From NCBI RefSeq assembly GCF_019209905.1, contig NZ_JAHUTM010000001.1, positions 248,001 through 312,000 on the forward strand: a stretch of DNA of 64,000 nt, in the 5' to 3' direction. Below, one piece after another: positions 1 through 9,278 of the stretch. The stretch is from Corynebacterium sp. TAE3-ERU12. GTDB taxonomy: Bacteria > Actinomycetota > Actinomycetes > Mycobacteriales > Mycobacteriaceae. The notes beneath the pieces are model-generated. The model was not told the origin of the DNA, searched no databases, and saw only the letters and a program-made list of their open reading frames with translations. Within the stretch, counting starts at the first letter, position 1. The number at the start of each line of letters is the position of its first letter. The translations under genes and the position numbers were made by a program.

Positions 1-1
1 G

Positions 2-1915
2 CTTGAGGTGGAACTGCTTGATTCGGATGCGGCTGTGACGATTAGCTCGCAGATCCTGAACCGTCAGGACGGCAAGGATGAGTACTACGACAAGCAGGCC
101 GCCCAGGGCAATGACCTGGACCCGCGCCGGGCGGAGGCGCTTGATGAGCGGGTGTTGCTTGATACGTTCCAGAGTGAGAGCGGGGGCGGCCGGGCGACGT
201 TGGCCTACCGGTGTGCTCGGTCGGGGATGACTGTGGCGTGCTCGATGAGTCACGATATTTCGGTCACGGCCCCCGATGGCACCCGGATTACTCCGAATTG
301 GGAGCAGCACACCGAGGAAGATACGGCCGCGATTATTTACCAGGTCCGCGCCCCGAAGGGGACGGTGCTGCGGCTGGATAAGTACGTTGCTTATCACTCG
401 TCGCGGCATGTGCATGGCGAGGAGTTGGCGTTTCGTTGTTCGCGGACGCTCAACCGTGCCCGTCGGGTTGGTGTCGCCAGGTTGCAGGAGAATCAGCGGG
501 AGTGGCTGGAGCGGTTCTGGCAGCGTTCCGACGTTGTTATCCATAACCAGCCGGAGTTGCAGCAGGCGGTGCGGTGGAACCTGTTCCAGCTGTTGCAGGC
601 TTCTGCGCGCGCTGAGGTGCAGGGCATTCCTGCTAAGGGCATGACCGGCACGGGGTATGGCGGGCATTATTTCTGGGATACCGAGATTTATGTGCTGCCG
701 TTTTTGGCGTACACCTCGCCGACATTTGCCCGGAATGCTTTGCGTTTCCGCTGCAATATGCTTGATGCCGCCCGGGATCGTGCTGATGAGTTGGCGCATG
801 ATGGTGCGCTTTTCCCGTGGCGCACGATTAATGGCCAGGAGTCCTCGGCGTATTACGCCGCGGGCACTGCGCAGTACCACATTGATGCGGATATTGCGTA
901 TGCGCTGATGAAGTACGTGCACGCTTCTGGTGATGTTGATTTCCTGCTTGAGCAGGGCATTGAGTTGCTCATTGAGACGGCTCGGTTTTGGATGTCGTTG
1001 GGCTTTTTCACCGATAACCGCTCGGAGTTCCAGATCCATTCAGTGACCGGGCCGGATGAATACAACACGGTGGTGAATAACAACCTTTACACCAACGTGA
1101 TGGCCCAATTTAACCTGCGCGCGGCCGCTGATGTGGTCGACCAGATGCGTCGGGAGCGGCCGGATGATTTCCGCAAGGCTCAGCATTTCCACAAGATTGA
1201 CGACGCTGAGGTCGCCGAGTGGCGTGAGGCCGCGGACCGGATGTACATCCCGTTCAATGAGGAACTTGGCATTCACCCGCAGGATGACCAGTTTTTGCTG
1301 CGGCAGCGGTGGCAGCTCGACGACCCGGAGGTGGGCCCGAAGCGGCCGTTGTTGCTGTACTACCACCCGTTGACCATTTACCGGCACCAGATCATTAAGC
1401 AGGCCGACGTGGTGTTGGCGTTGTTCCTGCGCGGTAATCAGTTCACCGATGAGCAAAAACGCGCCGATTATGACTACTACGACCCGCTGACTACCGGTGA
1501 CTCAACGCTGTCGGCTGTGGTGCAGTCCATCGTCGCCGCTGAGGTGGGGTACAACGAGTCCGCGTTGAACTTCTTCTATCGCGGCCTGTACGTCGATTTG
1601 GCGAATCTGCATGGCAACACTGCCGATGGTGTCCACGTGGCTTCTGCTGGTGGCGTGTGGCAGTCCCTGGTGTACGGGTTTGGTGGTTTCCGCGACCACG
1701 GCGGGAAGTTCACCATCAACCCGAAGTTGCCGGAGGAATGGGATGGGCTGACCTACCGGGTGACTATTCGTGGCTGTCGTATGCGGGTCACGGTGCGCCG
1801 GCACTCCGTTGAGGTGGTGCTGGAGGAGGGCGATTACGCCTTGGGTCCGATTGATATCGCCGGCCACCAGGTGATTGTCGATAAGGAACCGATGACGGTG
1901 TCGATTCGGGACTAG
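2..1915 (+). CDS. Glycoside hydrolase family 65 phosphorylase, 5'-truncated by the window edge
   Basis: This is the C-terminal part of a GH65 enzyme, a family that phosphorolyses alpha-glucosides such as maltose, trehalose or kojibiose. The reading frame is open to the first bases, and about 637 residues are visible against roughly 750-800 for full-length members, so the start lies upstream. Seen: an FWDTEIY motif, the TGPDEY motif carrying the family's general-acid Glu (residue 351 counted from the GTG at 8), the KQADV phosphate-site motif, and HGNTADGVH near the C-terminus. The substrate cannot be assigned. The next gene, sdhC, is separated by a long promoter region, so the two are probably not co-transcribed. 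Confidence 0.9.
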   Translation, partial: LEVELLDSDAAVTISSQILNRQDGKDEYYDKQAAQGNDLDPRRAEALDERVLLDTFQSESGGGRATLAYRCARSGMTVACSMSHDISVTAPDGTRITPNWEQHTEEDTAAIIYQVRAPKGTVLRLDKYVAYHSSRHVHGEELAFRCSRTLNRARRVGVARLQENQREWLERFWQRSDVVIHNQPELQQAVRWNLFQLLQASARAEVQGIPAKGMTGTGYGGHYFWDTEIYVLPFLAYTSPTFARNALRFRCNMLDAARDRADELAHDGALFPWRTINGQESSAYYAAGTAQYHIDADIAYALMKYVHASGDVDFLLEQGIELLIETARFWMSLGFFTDNRSEFQIHSVTGPDEYNTVVNNNLYTNVMAQFNLRAAADVVDQMRRERPDDFRKAQHFHKIDDAEVAEWREAADRMYIPFNEELGIHPQDDQFLLRQRWQLDDPEVGPKRPLLLYYHPLTIYRHQIIKQADVVLALFLRGNQFTDEQKRADYDYYDPLTTGDSTLSAVVQSIVAAEVGYNESALNFFYRGLYVDLANLHGNTADGVHVASAGGVWQSLVYGFGGFRDHGGKFTINPKLPEEWDGLTYRVTIRGCRMRVTVRRHSVEVVLEEGDYALGPIDIAGHQVIVDKEPMTVSIRD

Positions 1916-2060
1916 GTGGGTGCGCGCGCAGCACATAACGTCGGAAAGCACCCTAAGGTAAGGCTTCAAATATAAACGGGCCAGATATACCGTAAATGGG
2001 TGCCTTTCGTCTATAAGGATCGGCTTACCTGACAAAGAAACGCCCTTACGTGGGGAAACC

Positions 2061-2076
2061 TGTGAAAATCCTCACC
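2061..2076. promoter_or_regulatory. GlxR (CRP-family) operator upstream of sdhC, with nearby RamA-like G-runs
   Basis: TGTGA at 2061-2065, six bases, then TCACC at 2072-2076 match nine of ten fixed positions of the corynebacterial GlxR consensus (TGTGA-N6-TCACA). The site lies 66 bases before the sdhC start. GlxR and RamA control of sdhCAB is established in Corynebacterium glutamicum. G-runs at 2051-2056 and 2081-2087 resemble RamA boxes. A possible -10 lies around 2011-2018, which would put the operator downstream of the transcription start, as expected for repression. The 1916-2142 gap holds only this regulatory region. Confidence 0.6.
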
Positions 2077-2142
2077 AAAATGGGGGGAGAATGGTGTTCT
2101 GGGCCTCAGGGAAATTACAGTGAACATGACACTGGAGGTGCC

Positions 2143-2886
2143 ATGACTGTTACTAGCTCTAACCGTGAGGCAGTCGCCCACGGTAAAATCACGACCGATC
2201 CGCTGCGTGAGCAGCCAAAAGTCCCGTCCTGGGCCCTGAAACTCATCATGGCCATTACGGGCATCATTTTCGGGTTGTTCGTTATCGTCCACATGCTGGG
2301 CAACCTGAAAATCTTCACTGGCGAAGAGCACTTCAACGCCTATGCGGAATTCCTGCGTGCCGTCGGTGCGCCGGCCATCCCGCATGAGGGTGTGCTGTGG
2401 ATCTTCCGCATTGTCTTGCTGACCGCGTTGATTCTCCACGTCTACGGCGCCTTTGCGCTGCACGGCCGTGGCCGCAAATCGCGCGGCAAGTTCCGCCGCA
2501 AGGGCATGGTTTCCAGCTGGAATACCTTTACTGCCCGCTCGATGATCGTCACCGGCGTTGTGCTGCTGGCCTTCATCATCTTCCACCTGCTGGACCTGAC
2601 CATCGGTGCCGAACCGGCCGCCCCGGATGTGTTCGAGCATGGCGAGGCCTACGCCAATGTGATCGCCTCGTTCTCGCGACCGCTCGTCGCTATCTGGTAC
2701 GTCATCGCTCAGCTGGCCCTGCTGCTGCACCTCTCGCACGGCCTCTGGACTGCTTCCAGTGACCTCGGCGTGACCGGTCACCGCACTCGCCAGGTGGTTC
2801 TGTTCCTGTCCGGCCTGCTTCCGCTGCTCGTGGTTGTCGGCAACATCGCCATCCCGGTCGCCGTCTTGACTGGCGTGGTCAGCTAG
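2143..2886 (+). CDS. sdhC: Succinate dehydrogenase cytochrome b subunit
   Basis: Membrane anchor of succinate:menaquinone oxidoreductase; it binds heme b and passes electrons to menaquinone. The 247-residue protein has about five transmembrane segments and conserved His in IVHMLGN, ILHVYGA, IIFHLLD and LLLHLSHG, consistent with the two-heme, single-subunit anchor type of Gram-positive bacteria. The ATG at 2143 is chosen because GGAGGTG lies directly upstream (2134-2140); an in-frame upstream start at 2050 has no such support. First gene of sdhCAB, 21 bases before sdhA. Its heme demand links it to the hem cluster further along. Confidence 0.95.
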   Translation: MTVTSSNREAVAHGKITTDPLREQPKVPSWALKLIMAITGIIFGLFVIVHMLGNLKIFTGEEHFNAYAEFLRAVGAPAIPHEGVLWIFRIVLLTALILHVYGAFALHGRGRKSRGKFRRKGMVSSWNTFTARSMIVTGVVLLAFIIFHLLDLTIGAEPAAPDVFEHGEAYANVIASFSRPLVAIWYVIAQLALLLHLSHGLWTASSDLGVTGHRTRQVVLFLSGLLPLLVVVGNIAIPVAVLTGVVS

Positions 2887-2907
2887 GTCTGAAAAGGGAT
2901 TAAGACA

Positions 2908-4917
2908 ATGACTTCAACTCAAGTTTCTGACTTCCAGGCGCCCGAATCATGCGTCGACGGTGTGAAGATCGGTGGCGTCCTCACCGATCACAGCCCCGGT
3001 GATAAAGCCTCTATGAAGGACCACTGGGAGTACCAGAAGGACCACTACAACCTGGTCTCCCCGCTGAACCGTCGTAAGTTCCGCATCCTCGTGATCGGCA
3101 CCGGCCTCTCCGGTGGCGCCGCAGCTGCGGCCCTCGGTGAGCTCGGCTACGACGTGCACGCCTTCACCTACCACGACGCCCCGCGTCGTGCGCACTCCAT
3201 TGCGGCACAGGGTGGCGTGAACTCCGCCCGTGGCAAGAAGGTCGATAACGACGGTGCCTACCGACTGGTGAAGGACACCGTTAAGGGCGGCGACTACCGC
3301 TGCCGGGAGAACGACTGCTGGCGCCTGGCCGTCGAGTCCGTTCGCGTCATTGACCACATGAACGCCATCGGCGCCCCGTTCGCCCGTGAGTACGGCGGCG
3401 CACTGGCCACCCGTTCCTTCGGTGGTGTGCAGGTCTCCCGTACCTACTACACCCGTGGCCAGACCGGCCAGCAGCTGCAGCTGTCGACCGCTTCGGCCCT
3501 GCAGCGCAATATCGGTCTCGGCAACGTCGAGATGTGGACCCACAACGAGCTCGTCGACATCATCGTCGCCGACGGTCGTTGCCAGGGTGCTGTGATGCGT
3601 AACCTCATCACCGGTGAACTCACCGCACACACTGCCCACGCAGTTGTGCTGGCCACCGGCGGTTACGGCAACGTCTACCACATGTCCACGCTGGCGAAGA
3701 ACTCCAACGCTTCGGCCATCATGCGTGCCTACGACCAGGGTGCATATTTCGCATCCCCGTCGTTCATCCAGTTCCACCCGACCGGCCTCCCGGTCAATGC
3801 GCACTGGCAGTCCAAGACCATCCTGATGTCGGAGTCGCTGCGTAACGACGCCCGCATCTGGACCCCGAAGGAGAAGGGCGACGAGCGCGCCGCCGCCGAG
3901 ATTCCGGTGGATGAGCGCGACTACTTCCTGGAGCGCCGCTACCCGGCATTCGGCAACCTGGTGCCCCGTGACGTCGCCTCGCGTGCCAACGCTCAGCAGA
4001 TCAACGCCGGCTACGGCGTCGGCCCGCTGAAGAACTCGGTGTTCCTGGACCTGCTCGACGCGATCGAGCGCCTGGGCAAGGACACCATCCGGGAGCGTTA
4101 CTCCAACCTGATTCAGATGTATGAGGAGACCACGGGCGAAAACGCCTACGAGGTCCCCATGCGTATCGCCCCGACCTGCCACTTCACCATGGGTGGCCTG
4201 TGGAGCGACTTCAACCAGATGACCTCCATCCCGGGTCTGTTCACCGGTGGTGAGTGCTCCTGGACCTACCACGGCGCTAACCGTCTTGGTGCGAACTCCC
4301 TGCTGTCGGCCTCGGTTGACGGCTGGTTCACGCTGCCCTTCGCAGTGCCGAACTACCTCGGCCCGCTGCTGGGCACCGACCGACTCGCTGAGGATGCCCC
4401 GGAGGCAACCGAAGCGGTCAACCGCGCCAAGAGCCGCCTGGACAAGCTGATGTCCATCGGCGGTAAACACGGTGCTGAGTACTTCCACCGCCAGCTCGGC
4501 GAAGAGCTCTACCGCGTCTGTGGTGTGGCTCGTAATAAGGAAGACCTGGCTGAAGGCCTGGAGAACGTGCGCAAGATCCGCGATGCGTTCTGGAAGGACC
4601 TGTTCATCCCGGGTGAGCCCGATGAGATGAACCAGCAGCTCGAATACGCCAACCGCGTCGCCGACTACCTCGACCTCGGTGAGTTGATGTGCGTCGACGC
4701 ACTGGACCGTGACGAGTCCTGCGGTGCTCACTACCGCGAGGACCATATTGATGATGAAGGCGAAGCCCAGCGTGACGATGAGAACTGGTGCTTCGTGTCC
4801 GCCTGGGAGCGCGGCGACCGTGGCCCGTCTTGGGACCTGAAGTCCAACGAGCTCATTCGCCACGCTGAGCCCCTCACGTTCGAGGCCGTCCCGCTGATGA
4901 CAAGGAACTACAAGTAA
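2908..4917 (+). CDS. sdhA: Succinate dehydrogenase flavoprotein subunit
   Basis: Catalytic subunit that oxidises succinate to fumarate with covalently bound FAD. The N-terminal dinucleotide fold is seen as VIGTGLSGGAAAAALGELG near residue 55. His96 in the AHSIAAQGG motif is the expected FAD-linking residue. Substrate-site motifs QFHPTG and the Arg-containing C-terminal half of the capping region follow, with HGANRLGANSLL near the end of the FAD domain. The length of 669 residues fits the long SdhA/FrdA type of actinobacteria. The start has a GAAAAGGG Shine-Dalgarno. The stop overlaps the sdhB start by one base (TAATG), indicating translational coupling. Confidence 0.97.
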   Translation: MTSTQVSDFQAPESCVDGVKIGGVLTDHSPGDKASMKDHWEYQKDHYNLVSPLNRRKFRILVIGTGLSGGAAAAALGELGYDVHAFTYHDAPRRAHSIAAQGGVNSARGKKVDNDGAYRLVKDTVKGGDYRCRENDCWRLAVESVRVIDHMNAIGAPFAREYGGALATRSFGGVQVSRTYYTRGQTGQQLQLSTASALQRNIGLGNVEMWTHNELVDIIVADGRCQGAVMRNLITGELTAHTAHAVVLATGGYGNVYHMSTLAKNSNASAIMRAYDQGAYFASPSFIQFHPTGLPVNAHWQSKTILMSESLRNDARIWTPKEKGDERAAAEIPVDERDYFLERRYPAFGNLVPRDVASRANAQQINAGYGVGPLKNSVFLDLLDAIERLGKDTIRERYSNLIQMYEETTGENAYEVPMRIAPTCHFTMGGLWSDFNQMTSIPGLFTGGECSWTYHGANRLGANSLLSASVDGWFTLPFAVPNYLGPLLGTDRLAEDAPEATEAVNRAKSRLDKLMSIGGKHGAEYFHRQLGEELYRVCGVARNKEDLAEGLENVRKIRDAFWKDLFIPGEPDEMNQQLEYANRVADYLDLGELMCVDALDRDESCGAHYREDHIDDEGEAQRDDENWCFVSAWERGDRGPSWDLKSNELIRHAEPLTFEAVPLMTRNYK

Positions 4918-5666
4918 TGAAACTCCATCTTGAGATCTGGCGTCAGGCAGGCCCGGAGGCAGAGGGACATTTCGAGAGCGTCGACGTCGACGACGCCGTG
5001 CCCGAGATGTCCATCCTGGAGCTGCTTGACCACGTCAATTCTGGTTATGTCGAGCAAGGCAAAGAACCCTTCGCCTTCGCCTCTGACTGCCGTGAAGGTA
5101 TCTGTGGCACCTGTGGCCTCAACGTCAACGGTCGCCCGCACGGCCCGGGCAAGAACGCCCCGGCCTGCCAGCAGCGTCTGCACCAGTTCAACGACGGCGA
5201 TTCGCTGAAGATTGAGCCGATGCGTTCTGCCGCATACCCGGTTATTCGCGATATGGTCGTGGACCGTTCCGCGCTGGACCGCGTTATGGAAAAGGGCGGC
5301 TTCGTCTCCGTTATGGCCGGCACCGCCCCGGATGCCGATACGCTGCACGTCAACCACCAGACCGCTGAGCTTGCGCTCGACCACGCGGCCTGCATCGGTT
5401 GTGGCGCATGTGTCGCCGCCTGCCCCAATGGCGCGGCACACCTGTTCACCGGCGCCAAGCTGGTGCACCTGTCCATGCTGCCGATGGGTAAGCAGGAGCG
5501 CGGCAAGCGCGCCCGCAAGATGGTTGACCAGGTGGAAACCACCTTCGGCCCCTGCTCGCTGTACGGCGAGTGCGCCGATGTCTGCCCGGCCGGTATCCCC
5601 CTGACTGCGGTTGCTTCTATCAACAAGGAACGAGCCCGTGCGGCGTTCCGCAACAAGGACGACTAA
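4917..5666 (+). CDS. sdhB: Succinate dehydrogenase iron-sulfur subunit
   Basis: Electron-transfer subunit between the SdhA flavin and the SdhC hemes. The N-terminal ferredoxin domain has [2Fe-2S] ligands Cys58, Cys63, Cys66 and Cys84. The C-terminal domain has CIGCGAC (Cys159, 162, 165) plus Cys169, and a second set at Cys213, Cys219 and Cys223, as expected for the [4Fe-4S] and [3Fe-4S] clusters. The 249-residue length is normal. It overlaps sdhA by one base, and a small membrane protein follows after 44 bases. Confidence 0.96.
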   Translation: MKLHLEIWRQAGPEAEGHFESVDVDDAVPEMSILELLDHVNSGYVEQGKEPFAFASDCREGICGTCGLNVNGRPHGPGKNAPACQQRLHQFNDGDSLKIEPMRSAAYPVIRDMVVDRSALDRVMEKGGFVSVMAGTAPDADTLHVNHQTAELALDHAACIGCGACVAACPNGAAHLFTGAKLVHLSMLPMGKQERGKRARKMVDQVETTFGPCSLYGECADVCPAGIPLTAVASINKERARAAFRNKDD

Positions 5667-5710
5667 GCTTAAGGAATCCTTAAGCGGGACCTTCAGGAAG
5701 GACTACAACA

Positions 5711-6094
5711 ATGGCCAGCACCACTGCCCAGTACGGAAGTGATGAGCACTTCGTCGAGGGCTACCACCCGCAGAGCTTGAACGCGGAATATTCATCGCTG
5801 CACAAGTCGAAGACCTGGATTGGCATGGGCTTCATCCTCGCTTCACTGGCGGCATGGGGCATCTTCGTGTTCGGTCTTGGCGTGACCGTCTTCGACACGC
5901 ACAGCGCCCACACGGTCGGCTACATCAATGAAGCCGGCGAATGGGTTGGGCAGAGCGATGATTTCCCTGCCAGCCTCATTATGTGGGGAGGCCTAGCCCT
6001 GGCCCTGGCGATGGACCTGTTCGGTTTCTTCCTGATCCACCTTGGCCGTAAGGACTACAAGGAATACCGCAAGACCCACAACGTGGGCCACTAG
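5711..6094 (+). CDS. Small membrane protein downstream of sdhCAB
   Basis: The 127-residue product has two clear hydrophobic segments (about residues 36-60 and 88-108) separated by a polar loop, with a charged C-terminal tail. I do not recognise a named domain. As I recall, corynebacteria carry a small membrane protein immediately after sdhB, so this is probably that protein. Spacing (44 bases) and a purine-rich AGGAAGGA Shine-Dalgarno suggest it belongs to the sdh operon; a strong terminator follows. A role tied to the dehydrogenase complex is inference from position only. Confidence 0.85.
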   Translation: MASTTAQYGSDEHFVEGYHPQSLNAEYSSLHKSKTWIGMGFILASLAAWGIFVFGLGVTVFDTHSAHTVGYINEAGEWVGQSDDFPASLIMWGGLALALAMDLFGFFLIHLGRKDYKEYRKTHNVGH

Positions 6095-6142
6095 GCAGTA
6101 GAACACCTCCTGGCGGCACCTCGTACGCACCTCAGTGCCGCG

Positions 6143-6176
6143 CTGCACCCCCGACTCACGCGAGTTGGGGGTGCAG
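6143..6176 (+). terminator. Terminator of the sdh operon
   Basis: A long inverted repeat (arm CTGCACCCCC at 6143-6152, matching arm GGGGGTGCAG at 6167-6176, with further ACTC/GAGT pairing inside) lies 48 bases after the last sdh-operon gene. Only a weak T stretch follows. Confidence 0.8.
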
Positions 6177-6206
6177 TTGTATTCACACCAAGCACCCCAG
6201 CAGGCG

Positions 6207-6212
6207 GATAAT
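6207..6212 (+). promoter_or_regulatory. Predicted -10 element, leaderless start of the DUF445 gene
   Basis: GATAAT lies six bases before the ATG at 6219, where transcription would begin at or next to the start codon. No Shine-Dalgarno is present. Confidence 0.45.
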
Positions 6213-6218
6213 AAGACC

Positions 6219-7586
6219 ATGGCCTCACACCGCAGCCTTGACACCATCGCCCAACCGGACACCGTTGCACCACAGCAGCGTGCCGACGGCAGCCTCCCGG
6301 TTCCCGGCCCCTCACCGGAAAATGAGGCCCGCAAACGCCGCGAACTGCGCCGCAGCAAAGCTTTCGCACTGTCCCTGCTCATCCTCGCCACCGGCATTTA
6401 CTTGTTCTGCCGGTGGATGGAAGCTTCCGCACAGAGCAACGGCACCCAGGTGGCTGCGTGGGTGGGCTATGTTCGCGCAGCTAGCGAGGCTGGCATGGTC
6501 GGCGCCTTAGCCGACTGGTTCGCTGTTACTGCGTTATTCCATCACCCGATGGGCATTCCGATCCCGCACACGGCAATCATCAAACGCAAAAAAGACCAGG
6601 TCGGCACCGCCTTGGCGGATTTTGTTGGGGAGAATTTTCTCAACCCGGCACTCATTGTGGAACGCGTCCGGCAAGCTAACCTGCCCGAGCAAATCGGCCA
6701 GTGGTTAGTTGAGCCCGGCAATGCTGAGTTGGTCTCCGCTGAGGCAGGAAAATTCGTCGGCAATGCCTTAGAAGCACTTGATCCCCGCGACGCGGAGCTC
6801 ATCATCCAGGCTGCGCTCATCGACCGTCTTGCCGAGCCGGAGTGGGGCCCGCCGACGGGCCGGGTGCTGCAACAGCTTATCGACGAGGGCCGCACCGAAC
6901 CCATCGTCCAGCAGCTCGCCGAGTGGCTGCACCGCAAAGCCATTGGTGCCGAGCCGTTGATTGGTCGGATGGTGGGGGAGCGCGCCCCGGAGTGGGCCCC
7001 GTCATTCCTCAATGACCTCATTGGCGACCGGGTTCACCGCGAGCTTGTCGACTGGACGTGGCGCGTGAAAACTGAGGACGACCACGAGGCTCGTATCGGT
7101 ATTCGCCGCTTCCTGGCTAAGCTCGCCGTCGACCTGCAAAACGACCCCACCACCATCGCCAAGGTCGAGGACATAAAGACCGACCTGATGGGGTCGGCGC
7201 CGATGCACAACGCCCCGCAGCGCATTTGGGCGGCCACCTCAGAAGCGCTTATTGACGCTGCCCGCGACCCGGAGTCGCTATTGCGCCGCAAGATCACCGA
7301 AACGGCCCGTAATTATGGCCACCGGGTCAATGAGGACCCGGAGCTGCGTGCAGCCATTGACCGGCGTATTGAAGGTGGTGTGCATTTCATCGCCGTCAAC
7401 TATGGCGGGGAGATCACCTCCATTATTTCGGAGACCGTGCACCGCTGGGACGCCGATGAGGCGTCGGCCAAGATTGAGCTCATGGTCGGCCGTGACCTGC
7501 AGTTCATCCGGGTTAACGGCACTGTGGTGGGCTCATTGGCGGGGCTTAGTATCTACACCATTTCCACTCTGCTCTTCGGTGGTTAA
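6219..7586 (+). CDS. DUF445 family membrane-associated protein
   Basis: A 455-residue protein with a hydrophobic N-terminal helix (about residues 51-65, SLLILATGIYLFC), the family sequence GMVGALADWFAVTALF, and a C-terminal hydrophobic stretch. The large middle is charged and probably alpha-helical. DUF445 proteins are found across bacteria and their biochemical role is not settled. The ATG at 6219 is preferred to the in-frame start at 6135 because the upstream stretch encodes the sdh terminator, and because a -10-like hexamer sits six bases before it. Confidence 0.88.
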   Translation: MASHRSLDTIAQPDTVAPQQRADGSLPVPGPSPENEARKRRELRRSKAFALSLLILATGIYLFCRWMEASAQSNGTQVAAWVGYVRAASEAGMVGALADWFAVTALFHHPMGIPIPHTAIIKRKKDQVGTALADFVGENFLNPALIVERVRQANLPEQIGQWLVEPGNAELVSAEAGKFVGNALEALDPRDAELIIQAALIDRLAEPEWGPPTGRVLQQLIDEGRTEPIVQQLAEWLHRKAIGAEPLIGRMVGERAPEWAPSFLNDLIGDRVHRELVDWTWRVKTEDDHEARIGIRRFLAKLAVDLQNDPTTIAKVEDIKTDLMGSAPMHNAPQRIWAATSEALIDAARDPESLLRRKITETARNYGHRVNEDPELRAAIDRRIEGGVHFIAVNYGGEITSIISETVHRWDADEASAKIELMVGRDLQFIRVNGTVVGSLAGLSIYTISTLLFGG

Positions 7587-7650
7587 AAACCCCGGTACAG
7601 TGGTTCGCGATAGGCACGAGCGGTGATTTCACCTTCCCTAAGGAGCTGCC

Positions 7651-8820
7651 ATGACTGACCACAATGACGACAACACCACGAATTCCTCCAATAATGAGCG
7701 CGGTCTGCGTGACGCCGTGGAGTTCCTCAAGACCCCGGTCTACGCATGGCTTGGCGCCGGCGTTCGTACCGTAGAGATGCTCGGCGAGATCGGCGAGCGC
7801 GTGCGTAATGAGGAAACTGTGAAGGACGCCCAGCAGCGCGCCACCGAGTCCTCCGAGGCCGCCGCAGAGCGCGCCCGCGAGGCCTACACCAAGCTCATCA
7901 CCGCAGCCCAGCAGGCATTCAATGAGAATGTGGAACGGACTCAGCGCGCTGGTGACGCCACCTTCGCAAAGGCCTCCGAGTTGCCTGATGACCTGGAGGC
8001 CCGGCTGTCTCAGCTGCGCCCGGAGCAGGTCCGGGAGCTCACCGAGTCCTACCTGGAACAGGCCACCCGCATTTACCGGGAGCTCGCGGAGGTCGGTGAG
8101 GAGACTGTGCACTCCAATCTGCAGACGGTGAAGTTGCCCACCGGCCGGTTGCGCCGCAATCCCAACGGCCGCCCCAATGACCCGGACAATCCGCTGTACA
8201 CCGTCGAGAGTGAGCCCACCGATGGGGGCCAGGAAGGTTCACGTCGCCGCGGTCCCTTGGGGCTTGCCGACGTGCTGGGCATCCGCGTGCCCCGCTCCGG
8301 CCGTACTTCTGCGGCTTCGATGCTGTCCAATACGGTCGATGAGTTGGCTCAGGAAGCCGCCCGCCCGCTGGTGGAGGCCGGTGAGGAGTTGCGCCGTCGC
8401 ATTACCGACGAGGGCGTGACCGATCGCCTGCAGGGTGCCTTGAAGGACGCCGCTGATGTCACCGAAAGCCTGCTTGGTGCACTGCGTCAGCAGACCGCCG
8501 CTGCCCGTGATGGTGAGGTCATTGACCTCGACCCGGATGATGTTGAGAATGTCTCCGCCGCCGCAACGCGGGCTGCTGCTGCCGCTGATGCGGCCGCTGC
8601 CGCAGCTGACGAGGCCGCCCGTGCTGCTGCCGCCGCCGACGCTGCTGTTGCCGCTGAGGCTGTCGACGAAGAAGCCACCCTGGCTGCTGAGGAAGCCGTG
8701 GCTGCCGAAGAGGCCGCCCGCGCTGCCGACGCTGCCGAGGTCGACGCTGATGTGGCCGCCGACGAGGCTGAGGCGCAGGATCAGCGCAATGACCTGACTT
8801 CGGATGAGGATAACCAGTAG
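7651..8820 (+). CDS. Ala-rich coiled-coil protein resembling heparin-binding hemagglutinin
   Basis: The 389-residue protein begins with a helical region (FLKTPVYAWLGAGVRTVEML) followed by long Glu/Arg/Ala heptad-like stretches, a general resemblance to mycobacterial HbhA. The last hundred residues are mostly Ala with periodic Asp/Glu. HbhA instead ends in Lys-rich heparin-binding repeats, so an adhesin role should not be assumed. No signal peptide is visible. AGGAG at 7640-7644 supports the ATG. The stop overlaps the DUF2516 start by one base, so the two are coupled. Confidence 0.75.
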   Translation: MTDHNDDNTTNSSNNERGLRDAVEFLKTPVYAWLGAGVRTVEMLGEIGERVRNEETVKDAQQRATESSEAAAERAREAYTKLITAAQQAFNENVERTQRAGDATFAKASELPDDLEARLSQLRPEQVRELTESYLEQATRIYRELAEVGEETVHSNLQTVKLPTGRLRRNPNGRPNDPDNPLYTVESEPTDGGQEGSRRRGPLGLADVLGIRVPRSGRTSAASMLSNTVDELAQEAARPLVEAGEELRRRITDEGVTDRLQGALKDAADVTESLLGALRQQTAAARDGEVIDLDPDDVENVSAAATRAAAAADAAAAAADEAARAAAAADAAVAAEAVDEEATLAAEEAVAAEEAARAADAAEVDADVAADEAEAQDQRNDLTSDEDNQ

Positions 8821-9161
8821 TGAATTTCTTTCTCCCACCCCAGGGCAGCATCCTGACCCAGATCCACTGGGGTATCGCGATGTTCTTCCAGATCGGGCTG
8901 CCGTTTATTGTCGGCATCTTCGCCCTCATTGGCGTGATTCTGGTGCTGACCACCCGGCCCGATGCTTTCGATGCCGCCGACCGGCGCACCCGAGGTGTGT
9001 GGGCTGGTCTGCTGGGTGGCTCTGCGGTATTCCTGCTGGTTCCGCTGCTGAGCCAGTTATTCCTCGGTATTCCGATGATTGCCGGCATGGTGATTACCGG
9101 TATCTACTGGTTTGACGTGCGTCCGCAGATCAAGGATCTGCTCGCTAACGCCCAGGGGTGA
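8820..9161 (+). CDS. DUF2516 family small membrane protein
   Basis: A 113-residue protein with three hydrophobic segments and the sequence TTRPDAFDAADRRTRGVW typical of the actinobacterial DUF2516 family, whose function is unknown. The GTG start shares one base with the stop of the preceding coiled-coil gene, so translation is probably coupled and the proteins may work together at the membrane. It converges with purU; the 117-base gap at 9162-9278 shows no clear terminator. Confidence 0.85.
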   Translation: MNFFLPPQGSILTQIHWGIAMFFQIGLPFIVGIFALIGVILVLTTRPDAFDAADRRTRGVWAGLLGGSAVFLLVPLLSQLFLGIPMIAGMVITGIYWFDVRPQIKDLLANAQG

Positions 9162-9278
9162 AAACCTAGTTAGTTCACTACTCTTTTAAAGACTGTTGTG
9201 AACGCGCCCGCCGGGGTGGCCAAAAGCGACCACAACCGGCAGGTAAGCCAAGACCTGGGAAAGACAGCAGGCGCCGTC

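Noticed and set aside
1947..1972. DtxR-like iron box upstream of sdhC
   Set aside because: Only a partial match to the 19-base consensus, with too many mismatches in the second half.
2947..4863. 638-codon open frame opposite sdhA
   Set aside because: A mirror of the codon bias in a high-GC gene; no start signal, and sdhA is certain.
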